Source: JAJRVM01 sp963700515 (lineage in GTDB: Bacteria > Planctomycetota > Planctomycetia > Pirellulales > Pirellulaceae). From it: 64,000 nucleotides of DNA. This document shows, one piece after another, positions 9,784 to 17,272 of this stretch. The stretch spans positions 496,001 through 560,000 of the forward strand of contig CAVOXY010000042.1 of the NCBI GenBank assembly GCA_963700515.1, read 5' to 3'. The first letter of the stretch is position 1. Every line of letters begins with the position of its first letter. Under the pieces are notes generated by a model that saw nothing but the letters and a program-made list of their open reading frames with translations, was not told the DNA's origin and made no database searches. The position numbers and the translations under genes are program-made.

Positions 9784-9839
9784 GACAAAAAAATCGGATG
9801 ACAAAAAGATCTTTTGTGCCGACTTATCTTTTTGTCACC
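9784..9839. repeat. GACAAAAAAATC repeat copy 2 with inverted repeat
   Basis: 9784-9807 matches 7789-7812 base for base. It overlaps an inverted repeat in which TGACAAAAAGA (about 9799-9809) faces TCTTTTTGTCA (about 9828-9838), giving a potential 11-bp stem with a loop of about 18 bases. Confidence 0.65.
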
Positions 9840-9902
9840 CAGTCTTTTTGTCGTTCAAACAAATCGCGATGGAACATCTGTCGCCGCTGCTGCTGAGCCC
9901 TT

Positions 9903-9947
9903 GGCGGTCTCAGCTACGGCGGTCTCAGCTACGGCGGTCTCAGCTAC
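9903..9947. repeat. Three tandem copies of a 15-bp unit
   Basis: GGCGGTCTCAGCTAC occurs three times head to tail with no mismatch. It is intergenic, just upstream of the hairpin repeats at 9988-10118. Confidence 0.85.
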
Positions 9948-9987
9948 GACTTCCGTACATCTCACTTCCCGCTTCTCTCTGAATCAG

Positions 9988-10118
9988 GTTTCCCCTGGGT
10001 ACATCCCAGGGGGACCACAACTGGCCAGCTACCTGACTCGCCGACACTCCCTCCGGTTTCCCCTGGGTATCCCAGGGGGACCAGTACATCCCAGGGGGAC
10101 CACAACTGGCCAGCTACC
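9988..10118. repeat. REP-like hairpin repeats, two copies
   Basis: Copy 1 is at 9988-10032. It has the perfect 9-bp stem TCCCCTGGG / CCCAGGGGA around TACAT (9991-10013), followed by CCACAACTGGCCAGCTACC. Copy 2 is at about 10056-10118, with an internal partial duplication of the stem. The flank and the T-A/T-CAT loop match the 66-bp array at 5543-5857, but the stem bases differ in a way that preserves pairing. Read on the minus strand the element begins GTAGCTGGCCAGTTGTGG and then folds, which resembles the GTAG head plus hairpin layout of REP elements. Confidence 0.7.
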
Positions 10119-11105
10119 GACCGGCCCCACACCGATGAGCGGCCGAGTCCAGCAGCAACCATCACGCCGGCGTTGTGCCGAGGCCGCAACGCAAACGCGT
10201 CTGGCGTTCGTGCCGCCTGATTGCGCGCGAGGTCAGCCGCAGTCGCTTTCGGTCGGCCAGCGCGGTGGCTTGACGCGATCTCTCGGACACGCTCAGGAAC
10301 AGGGACATGGGCCACAGGCAGAGCCAGAAGGGAAGGGCGAGAACGAGCCCTGAGAGATCGGTTGCTGCCGCGCCGAGGGATTGGCTCATCAACTCGTCAG
10401 AGTGCTGAGGTTCTTGGGACTCATCATAATACGACCGATTGACAACACATTCTCGGGGAGCCTACGTGGCCTGGAGCATGGCGGTGGAAAACCAAGATCA
10501 TGCGAGGTCAGCAGAAGCTGTTGGATATGTCGCATGGTCATGGTCACAGCGGGCCAGGTGCACCAAGCACGAGGAAGTTAGTCGCCTGGGCAAAGGAACG
10601 CGCCGCCGTGCGGTTTACTTGGCCCGTACCCGAATTAATTCCCACCGGGTTGGTGAATGAGACGGCGACGTTAGCGAACGAGAGGCATCGGGCTCGTTAC
10701 CAGGCATGGCGACTCGTGCGTCACCTATTCAGTCTCGAATGGAGAGTTGTTTTCGAGGATTCGCCAGACAACGAAAAGTCGAATAGGTAGCATCAATTGC
10801 GCGCCTCTATGGAAATCACGTGGGACGCCGAGGGCCAAACGTTCCGACAATCGAATCGGTTTTTGGTTCCACCACCGCCAGACAGCTGGATACCGAGAAA
10901 ACGGGTGCGAACACCCTCCGTTTCTAATATGCTGCTGCGCGACTACTATGACGACTGACAGTAACGACCTGACAGCCTGCGGACAATCAGATACGTTGTC
11001 CTATCAATCCCCCCAGTTTTGACACTCGTTTGACGAGTCGTCATAATGGGGGTGTTCGGAGGCGTCAGTAAACCGACATGGCCATTTGCAGAACTTCTCG
11101 ATCCA

Positions 11106-11363
11106 ATGCCCGAAATCAGCCGATTTCTTGGAATCGTTATTCGGATGTACTACCGCGACCATCTCCCGTCGCATTTCCACGCGGAATACGGGGAGCATGA
11201 AATCACCGTTGAAATTGAGGGCGGCATCGTCCAAGGCAGGTTTCCACGGCGGGCGTTGGCGGCAGTGCTGGATTGGTACGGTCTTCATCAGGCCGAACTG
11301 GCTCAAAACTGGGAACTGGCGCAGGCACGGCAGCCGCTGAACCCGATTGAGCCTCTGGAGTAG
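11106..11363 (+). CDS. DUF4160 domain protein
   Basis: An 85-residue protein with the DUF4160 pattern: PEISRFLGIVIRMYYRDH, then PSHFHAEYGEHEITVEI, then RRALAAVLDWYGLHQAEL. The start at 11106 is chosen because the domain begins exactly there; the frame is open from 11046. The function of DUF4160 is not established. It typically sits next to a DUF2442 gene, as here, and the pair has been suggested to behave like a toxin-antitoxin module. That is inference and no catalytic residues are evident. The stop is 4 bases before the DUF2442 start, so the two are probably cotranscribed. Confidence 0.8.
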   Translation: MPEISRFLGIVIRMYYRDHLPSHFHAEYGEHEITVEIEGGIVQGRFPRRALAAVLDWYGLHQAELAQNWELAQARQPLNPIEPLE

Positions 11364-11367
11364 AACT

Positions 11368-11613
11368 ATGTTCCTGCATGTTAACAAAGCCCGGCACATC
11401 GCAGATCATCGCGTTGAAGTGTCGTTTAACGACGGCACGAGCGCCGAACTGGATTTGTCTGGCTCGTTGGATGGACTGATCTTCGAACCTCTCCGAGACG
11501 TTGAGTATTTTCGGGAGTTCTCGATCATCGGGCACACACTAGTATGGCCCAACGGTGCAGATTTCGCCCCAGAGTACTTGCGTTCACTCGCCAGGACTCC
11601 AGCAAACCCGTAA
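11368..11613 (+). CDS. DUF2442 domain protein
   Basis: An 81-residue protein of the DUF2442 family, recognised from the pattern VEVSFNDGTSAELDLSG, then FEPLRDVEYFREFSI, then TLVWPNGADFAPEYLRSL. The ATG at 11368 has GGAG 9 bases upstream, within the end of the DUF4160 gene. The partner arrangement DUF4160-DUF2442 is common in bacterial accessory regions. DUF2442 proteins are small, soluble and of unknown biochemical role, and the related NMB0488-like fold has been proposed for them. I infer a two-gene operon. Confidence 0.8.
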   Translation: MFLHVNKARHIADHRVEVSFNDGTSAELDLSGSLDGLIFEPLRDVEYFREFSIIGHTLVWPNGADFAPEYLRSLARTPANP

Positions 11614-12031
11614 CTACACCTTGGACCGCAGTGGACGATCCGATCGGAGGCGATTAGCAGCGCTGACTGCGGCCATGGCCCTGATAGAGGGACCAGAAAG
11701 TCCGTAGATGCTGCCGGGAAATTTGCAGCTTACAATCCAGCGGTTGGAGCGTTTCAACAAACCACCCTTTGCTGTTCGCCGGGCATATGCCTCCCCAGAG
11801 GCATACGAAGGTCGATGTGGAGTGGCCGGGCGGTTGCGGGTAGAATCGGGTAGTGACGGGCTGCAAGAGACGAAAGAATTCCTGGAAACATGCGATTTGG
11901 AAACCGTGCCGACTCCGCCGCTGGTCTGATGGATGACAGGTGGCCTGCAAAGGTGCGTGAGCTGATCAATTTGCGGCTATAATAGGTTTTCGAACGATAC
12001 CCACCGACAGACTAACGACGGGCAGAACCCC
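11614..12031. other. Intergenic stretch, no gene seen
   Basis: 418 bases between two small-gene pairs. No frame has supporting signals, and no repeat of note was seen. Confidence 0.45.
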
Positions 12032-12253
12032 ATGGACATACAACAGACTCTCACGGACCTCGCGGCACTTCCGGTCAATGACCGACTGCGGCTTGTTCAA
12101 CTGCTCTGGGACTCCATACCGGCCGAGACCGAGGTCGTCGTTTCGCACGACCAACAGATCGAATTGGACCGCCGTGTCGCCGCCCACGATGCGGACCCCA
12201 GTTCGGCAATTGGCCGGGAGGAACTTGAACGCCGCCTTGAGGATAGGGATTGA
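12032..12253 (+). CDS. Addiction-module antitoxin (Unstab_antitox family)
   Basis: A 73-residue acidic protein matching the 'putative addiction module component' family: an N-terminal helix with LTDLAALPVNDRLRLVQLLWDSI, and a C-terminal helix with REELERRLEDRD. In this family the protein neutralises a downstream RelE/ParE toxin and probably represses its own operon. The stop codon TGA overlaps the toxin ATG by one base (TGATG), so translation is coupled, as is usual for such modules. Confidence 0.85.
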   Translation: MDIQQTLTDLAALPVNDRLRLVQLLWDSIPAETEVVVSHDQQIELDRRVAAHDADPSSAIGREELERRLEDRD

Positions 12254-12546
12254 TGCGGGACATCCGGTTTCGCCCAGAGGTGGCCGACGATTTGCTGAGC
12301 GCAGTTGGCTGGTACGACGCGAAACAGACCGGTTTGGGTGACGAATTTCTCGCCGAGTACTGGTCAGCGATCGAGCGAATCCAGTATCAACCCCTGGCTT
12401 ATGGCGTCACCCAAAGAGGACTGCGAGCTTGCCGTTTGGCACGCTTTCCGTATCTGGTTCATTACCGTTGCAGTGAAGAGGAAATTCTGGTGGTCGCTGT
12501 GATGTTCGGCGGACGCGATACTCCAGCATGGATCGATCGGACATAG
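12253..12546 (+). CDS. ParE/RelE-superfamily toxin
   Basis: A 97-residue basic protein of the ParE/RelE toxin fold, identified by RFRPEVADDLLSAVGWYD, by the helix GDEFLAEYWSAIERIQYQP, and by the C-terminal strand block FPYLVHYRCSEEEILVVAVMFGGRD. The start ATG at 12253 shares one base with the antitoxin stop codon. A TTG at 12250 is possible but unnecessary. ParE toxins poison gyrase and RelE toxins cleave mRNA on the ribosome. The sequence looks closer to the ParE-like subgroup that accompanies Unstab_antitox proteins, but the target cannot be told from sequence. Confidence 0.85.
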   Translation: MRDIRFRPEVADDLLSAVGWYDAKQTGLGDEFLAEYWSAIERIQYQPLAYGVTQRGLRACRLARFPYLVHYRCSEEEILVVAVMFGGRDTPAWIDRT

Positions 12547-12644
12547 TTGGCACCTGTAAAAGACCGTATGACGGAACGGTGCCATGACCCGGCAAGGGGC
12601 CGAATAGTCAATGGATGCTGCGGGGACTCGGGTGGACTAGCGAC

Positions 12645-12875
12645 ATGCGGGTCGCGATTCACTACAGCATGTGGGATGCCGTGCCGCTTTTCATCATGGT
12701 GCTTGTATTAGGCGCTGTGAGTTGTTTCATGCTGGCGATTTGGTTCGCTCGCCGAGGCGCAAAAGCTTGTGCGGTTCCGCGATTTGTTGGCTGGGTTTTT
12801 GCTTCGGCTGTTTGCATTTGTGGCGGGTTGTCGCTGGTTGGGCTAGTCCCGATGACCGTGGGAGACAGACCGTAA
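12645..12875 (+). CDS. Small two-helix membrane protein, unknown
   Basis: I do not recognise this protein. From ATG 12645 it gives 76 residues with two hydrophobic segments (AVPLFIMVLVLGAVSCFMLAIWF and FVGWVFASAVCICGGLSLVGLV) separated by a basic loop (RRGAKACAVPR). This is consistent with a small inner-membrane protein with both ends on the same side. The frame is open from 12615 and the start is uncertain. It lies in the accessory stretch. Confidence 0.45.
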   Translation: MRVAIHYSMWDAVPLFIMVLVLGAVSCFMLAIWFARRGAKACAVPRFVGWVFASAVCICGGLSLVGLVPMTVGDRP

Positions 12876-12919
12876 GAGACTAATCCGAGAATCGACCGTA
12901 TTGCAGCCACATAACTGAC

Positions 12920-13171
12920 ATGAACCATCCACCCAGAAGGTGCCGGCTCCGCTCCGGCCTCCGCACGATGCTGGTCGTGACGGCGGTACGTGTGGTGCTG
13001 GTGGTCATGGCGGACTTTGCGGTATCAGCCGAACCGCCGAAGGACTTCACGAACAGCATCGGGATGAAGTTCAAACTGATCACGGCGGGTGAGTTTATGC
13101 TGGGTAGCTCCGAGTCGCCAGCGCAACGTCCGCAACGCCAGGTGCGAATCACGAGACCATTCTATTTGTGC
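12920..13171 (+). pseudogene. Truncated formylglycine-generating-enzyme-like (SUMF1) gene, 5' fragment
   Basis: The frame begins with a possible signal segment and then FTNSIGMKFKLITAGEFMLGSSE, the standard opening of the FGE-sulfatase (SUMF1-like) domain that is abundant in planctomycetes. It reaches RQVRITRPFYLC and then similarity stops at about 13171. The frame continues into unrelated sequence and ends at 13249. The remaining roughly 200 residues of the domain, including the catalytic part, are absent, so this is a 5' remnant cut off by a deletion or rearrangement. Confidence 0.7.
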
Positions 13172-13222
13172 GCATTCAATTTCTGTGTGCCTGCCTTCTG
13201 CCGCCTTCTGCCCCGCTCCACG

Positions 13223-13588
13223 TCAGTCTCCACCTTGCTTGCCCGGTGACCGTCTATCCTTGGAAACTGCATCACTTCGATGATACTGCCGCCAAGCGTA
13301 CCACTGCGGAAAGTCCATTAGGCTTCCGAAACACCAAGCCAACCATGTGAGAATCAGCACGTATCCTACGGCTCGCGACACCAAGGGACGACCGCGATAC
13401 AACGAGCGGATCGCGGAGAACCAGATGATCAATCCCATGCACGCCAGGATGGCGAAGCCACGACCGCGAAAGAAGCTCGCCAGTATGACCATCAACGGCC
13501 ATAACACGATCCCCAGAATCACCAATATCCCCACGACGCGAGTGATGCCGTCTTTCCGTTGCCTAACGACCTCGACGTTTTCTGTCAT
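13223..13588 (-). CDS. Hypothetical membrane protein
   Basis: This 121-residue protein is not recognised. It shows three hydrophobic segments: VVGILVILGIVLWPLMVILASFF, FAILACMGLIIWFSAI and VGYVLILTWLAWCFGSL, separated by short Arg-rich turns. A charged C-terminal tail (YHRSDAVSKDRRSPGKQGGD) follows. The length, the hydrophobic pattern and the positive-inside loops support a real small integral membrane protein. It lies opposite the truncated SUMF1 fragment and next to the sugar operon, with no obvious connection to either. Confidence 0.5.
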   Translation of the reverse strand: MTENVEVVRQRKDGITRVVGILVILGIVLWPLMVILASFFRGRGFAILACMGLIIWFSAIRSLYRGRPLVSRAVGYVLILTWLAWCFGSLMDFPQWYAWRQYHRSDAVSKDRRSPGKQGGD

Positions 13589-13892
13589 GTAGGGGTTCTC
13601 ACGTCACCACGTCTCCGGTGAAACCGCGCACTGTGTCGGGTAGAGATGTTCGTCGGTTGGAAACCACATTCTGGTGTGCCGGCGCTCGCCGTGACGTTGG
13701 TGGATAGCGTGAAGGTGTGGCGGGCGAGCTTGGCACACCCTACCGTCTGATTCGCCACATTTTACCATCTACCGCATTGTTTGAGTTGGGCCGGTCGAGA
13801 TGGTGCGCGTTGTTGTTGCGCCGTGGCTGGGCGGGTGGGAACATTGTGGGATCAAGCAGTGGCACGGGAAAGGGATTCTTTCGAAAGGGAAT
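13589..13892. other. Intergenic stretch, no gene seen
   Basis: No supported gene. It lies downstream of the FGGY kinase gene, so a transcript end is expected here, but I see no clear terminator hairpin. Confidence 0.4.
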
Positions 13893-15448
13893 TCAGCCAC
13901 CGCTGCCGGTGGCCTGGATGCGGGCCAGGGAGTCGAAGGCACCGCTGCTGCTGAGTCCCTCGTAGGCCTGCACGTAGGCCCGATAGAGTTCTTCGTAACG
14001 CTGGTGACGCTCCGGATCCGGCTCGATCCGGTCGGCCACGTGGACCATGGCCGCGACGCCTTCTTCGATCGACGCGAACACGACCCGCGCCGACCCCGCC
14101 GAGCAACGCCGCTCCCAAGCCCGTCGACTCGCTCACACGCAACGTTTCGACCGGCCGGCCGTAGACATCGGCCTGGATCTGGTTCCAGAGCGTCGAACGG
14201 GTCGCTCCGCCGCCGATCCGCAGCGACCGGACCGTGAGCCCAGCCGCAGTCCACTGTTCGAACATGTCGCGGATTTCCAGCACCACACCTTCCATCACGG
14301 CCCGCGTCATCTCGGCACGGCCGTGGGCGAAGGAAAGACCGACGAAGGCCGCACGGGCCTGCGGATTCCACCGCGGGGTGGCGGCCGTGGCCAGGTAGGG
14401 CAGGTAGAGCAAGCCTTGGCTGCCGGACGGGGCTGTGGCGGCCAGTTCGTCGAGTTGCTGATAGGCGTCGAGGCCGCCGGCCGCCTCGGTCTCTTTCTCC
14501 CGCGTGGCGACCACGTCGCGGAACCACCGCAGCGAGGCTGCGGCCGCGTTGGAAAGGCCCTCCACCTCCCACATGCCCGGCACCACGTGATGGGTGATCA
14601 TCATCCCGCCGAACCCGGCCAGGGGACGCTCGGTGGCCAGGATCGCCAGGCCGGCCGTGCCCAGCGTTACGGTGGCCAATCCCGGCTCGATGGCTCCCAT
14701 GCCCAGCACGCTGCAATTCTGGTCGCCCGCACCCACGCACAGCGGCGTGCCGGCGGCGAAGCCCGTCTGGTCGGCCACGGCCGCGCTGATCGTTCCCACC
14801 TGCGTGCCCGGCGGCGTGGGGCGACCGAACATTTCGGGGCTCAGGCCGAGTCGCTCCAGCAGCGGCAGGTTCCAGGTGCCGCGACGTACATCCCACACGC
14901 CGTAGAACACGGCACAGCACAGGTCGGTGTAGAAGTCGTCGGCGCCGAAGGCTCGCAGCACGAGATCCTGGTTCTGCACGAAGCGGGCGGTCTTGGCCAG
15001 CAGTGCCGGCTCGTGCTTGCGCATCCAGAGGATCTTGGTGATGATCCACGTCGTGCCCAACGGCAATCCGTTTTCCGCGTAGTACTGCTCGGCCGAAATG
15101 ATCCGGCCAAGCTCTTCCACCTCCTCGGCGGTGCGGGCGTCCTGCCAGGAGAACATGGGCCGGACCGGTGTGCCATCGGCGGCCACGGGACAGGCGACGG
15201 AGCGCTGCGCCGAGAAGCCGATCGACGCGATGCGCTGCGGGTCGATGCCCGACTGGTCGATCGCCCGACGGCAGGCCTGCATCGTTTTCGCGATCAGCAG
15301 ATCCGGCTCCTGCTCGACCCAGCCCGGCCGCGGATAGCTGGCCCCGTAGTCGCAGTAGTGGCTGGCCAGCAGAGTTGCCGTGCAGGTCGAAGATCATGCA
15401 CCGAGCACCGGTCGTGCCCACGTCGACTCCGGCCAGGTAGTCTGCCAT
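13893..15448 (-). CDS. FGGY-family carbohydrate kinase (xylulokinase-like), two frame breaks
   Basis: A sugar or polyol kinase of the FGGY family, about 517 residues when the frames are joined. The N-terminus MADYLAGVDVGTTGARCMIFD carries the phosphate-1 motif. The middle has DGTPVRPMFSWQDART and the VGAGDQNCSVLG region, and the C-terminal domain has LRIGGGATRSTLWNQIQADV, the FGGY signature region. The frame changes at about 15375 (after LHGN, resuming LASHYCDYGASYPRPGW) and at about 14082 (after GGVGAG, resuming VFASIEEGVAAMVHV). Each is explained by one extra base. It is the last gene of the minus-strand operon with two aldolases and a HAD phosphatase, so it probably phosphorylates the sugar that the aldolases later cleave. 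The substrate is unknown. Confidence 0.8.
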
Positions 15449-15540
15449 GTTTTCCCTCTCGAGTCGCTGACGCACGGTTCAGGCACGTACTAAGAACTCG
15501 AATGTCCTCAGGCGGGCTTGGACCGCAACCCAACAGTGGG

Positions 15541-15750
15541 GCGAATCCCCTCTGCAAAATCCGAAATCCGAATATTGAAAACCGAAACAAATTCAAAATC
15601 CGAATGTCTCAATGACCAAAACGCCGCAGCGAGGATGCCTTGTTCCTTGCCGATAGCCTACGAATCACCCGTTTCTGTCATTTGCATTTCTGTCATGCGC
15701 ATTTGTTTCGTATTTGGTGCTTCGGATTTCGCATTTCCGCCGCAACATCC
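15541..15750. repeat. Degenerate CCGAAATCCGAA repeats in inverted arrangement
   Basis: The left part (about 15555-15610) is built from AAATCCGAA / AAACCGAAAC / AAATTCAAAATCC words. The right part (about 15675-15745) holds their reverse complements, such as GCATTTGTTTCG, TGCTTCGG and ATTTCGCATTT, giving a loose inverted arrangement. It is markedly more A+T-rich than the flanking operon and falls between the DeoC-like gene and the FGGY kinase. Confidence 0.6.
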
Positions 15751-15769
15751 ACTCCAAGATCCTGCAACT

Positions 15770-16485
15770 CTATTCTGGCACCAGGCCGATACGGCGGAGC
15801 ATCTCCAGGGAATCGACGATCTCCGGTGCCGCGCGGGTGCCGATGCGGTCGGCCCCGGCCCGCAGGAAGACCAGGGCATTCTGCGGGCGAGGGAATTTCA
15901 CGCCGGCGACTTTCAGCCGCACCGGCGCGTCGCGCACCGCCTCGCGCATCACCAGGAACTGCTCCAGGCTGGGCCCCTCGAACTGGCCGCTGGAGGTCTT
16001 GACGAAGTCGATGCCGGCCTCGGCCACCAGCTTGCTGGCGGTGGCGATCTCCTCGTCGGTCAGGTAGCACACTTCCAGGATGCACTTCGTCACGGCCCCG
16101 GCGGCGGCCTGCTTGAACAGCCGCAATTCCTCGGCGACGGCCTGGTAGTCACCGCTCTTCAGGGCGCCGATATTCATCACCATATCGACGGCCGTGCAGC
16201 CGCGACGCACGGCGTCCTCGACTTCGAAGGCCTTGACGGCCGCCGGGGTGCTGCCGAAGGGAAATGCGATCCCGGTGCCGATCTCCACGTCGTCCATGCC
16301 GGCCAACTCCTCGCGGACGACGGGGGCCCAGTAGGCGCTGCTCGTGTAGAAGGCAGCGAACCCGTAGCGACGAGTCACGGCACAGCCTTCGCGAACTCTC
16401 CGCCTCGGTGGTCTGCTTGGGCAGGATCGAAAAGTCGATGCGTCTTGGCCAAGGTCTGCGCGTCAAGTTGCTGGAAATCGATCAT
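15770..16485 (-). CDS. DeoC-like deoxyribose-phosphate aldolase family protein, two frame breaks
   Basis: A class I aldolase of the DeoC/LacD type, about 238 residues when joined. The start at 16485 gives MIDFQQLDAQTLAK. The frame then changes at about 16442 (resuming RIDFSILPKQTTEAE) and at about 16401 (resuming VREGCAVTRRYGFAAFY); each needs removal of one base. The Schiff-base lysine is in GIDFVKTSSGQ, and CILEVCYLTDEE and LKVAGVKFPRPQNAL match the barrel strands around the active site. Family members cleave or form deoxy-sugar phosphates with acetaldehyde. Here the operon context (kinase, class II aldolase, phosphatase) suggests a modified or wider substrate. It is probably translated right after the HAD gene. 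Confidence 0.75.
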
Positions 16486-16501
16486 CGACTCGTTTCCTGA
16501 G

Positions 16502-17272
16502 TTATCGCTGCCGAACAACTCGATCAGATCGCGGGCGTGGACGCAGCCGTCGGCCAGGGTCAGTCTTCGGTCCGCCGGATCGCATCTCCGCGTGCGGGCC
16601 GTCTACTTCGCCGAGACAGTTGACAACCAGGTCGGCCATGCTCAGGTCTTCGTTCTCGGTGTACAGATTCGTCGTCGCCACCACGTGCATACCGGCGGCC
16701 TTGGCGGCGACGGCGCCGATGTGCGAATCTTCGAAGACGACGCACTGGTCCGCCTGCAGCCCGCTCTTCTCCAGCGCCAGCAGGTAGATGGCCGGGTCGG
16801 GCTTCTTGGCCTGCACCACGTCGCCGGCCAGCACGAACTGAAGCGGGATACCTTCGAGCAGGCCGCGGGCGATCGCGCGGGCCGCCCGCTCGTTCGAGGT
16901 CGTGCAGACACCGAGCGTCAGCCCCAAGCCGGCGGCTTCTTCCATGATCCGGCGTACGCCCGGGCGCAGCGGCAGAGCGCCGCTTTCGATCAGCTCGATG
17001 AAGATATCCGTCTTGCGCCGGTGCAGTCGCCGGATCAAGTCCGGCACATCGTCGGGCTTCACCTCGACGCCAAAACCCTTCGTCTGCAGGTAGTGCGTCA
17101 TCCGCTCCTTGCCGCCGCCGACCTGGAGCAGTTCGTGGTACTCCTCCACGCCCCACTCGACGTCGAAGCCGAACTCGGCGAAGGTCCGGTTGAACGCCAC
17201 CCGATGGCCGTCGCGCTCCGTGTCGACAATCACCCCGTCCTGGTCGAAGATGAACGCCTTGATTTGGCTCAT
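16502..17272 (-). CDS. HAD-superfamily phosphatase/phosphomutase, C-terminal frame break
   Basis: A haloacid-dehalogenase hydrolase of the beta-phosphoglucomutase or sugar-phosphatase type. Motif I is FDQDGVIVDTERDGHRVAFN (nucleophile and acid/base aspartates), motif II lies in LGVCTTSNERAAR, the lysine and motif III are in AKKPDPAIYLLALEK and VVFEDSHIGAVAAKAAGM. The last part, after GEVDGPHA, goes out of frame; the neighbouring frame at about 16580 reads ADRRLTLADGCVHARDLIELFG, a better C-terminus. The ATG at 17272 has a G-rich ribosome-binding-like sequence just upstream, but in this sequence it is in frame with the aldolase gene before it, with no stop between them. Whether it is a true fusion is uncertain. 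Confidence 0.7.
   Translation of the reverse strand: MSQIKAFIFDQDGVIVDTERDGHRVAFNRTFAEFGFDVEWGVEEYHELLQVGGGKERMTHYLQTKGFGVEVKPDDVPDLIRRLHRRKTDIFIELIESGALPLRPGVRRIMEEAAGLGLTLGVCTTSNERAARAIARGLLEGIPLQFVLAGDVVQAKKPDPAIYLLALEKSGLQADQCVVFEDSHIGAVAAKAAGMHVVATTNLYTENEDLSMADLVVNCLGEVDGPHAEMRSGGPKTDPGRRLRPRPRSDRVVRQR

Larger units (their letters stand above)
9123..11105. other. Gene-poor accessory stretch with repeats
   Basis: Nearly 2 kb with no ORF that shows a Shine-Dalgarno, a recognisable domain or plausible composition. It contains a second GACAAAAAAATC repeat with an inverted repeat, a 15-bp triplication and two copies of a hairpin repeat, all listed separately. It may be decayed mobile or accessory DNA, since two toxin-antitoxin-like pairs and a truncated gene follow. 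Confidence 0.55.

Noticed and set aside
9814..10353. Plus-strand ORF of 179 residues in the gene-poor stretch
   Set aside because: It is built from the 15-bp triplication and the hairpin repeats, and has no ribosome-binding site or domain.
13769..15475. Single minus-strand 568-residue protein
   Set aside because: Only the first about 30 residues (MADYLAGVDVGTTGARC...) belong to the FGGY kinase. The rest is out of frame and rich in Arg, Gly and Pro.
14047..15615. Plus-strand ORF of 522 residues
   Set aside because: It is antisense to the FGGY kinase and contains no recognisable domain.
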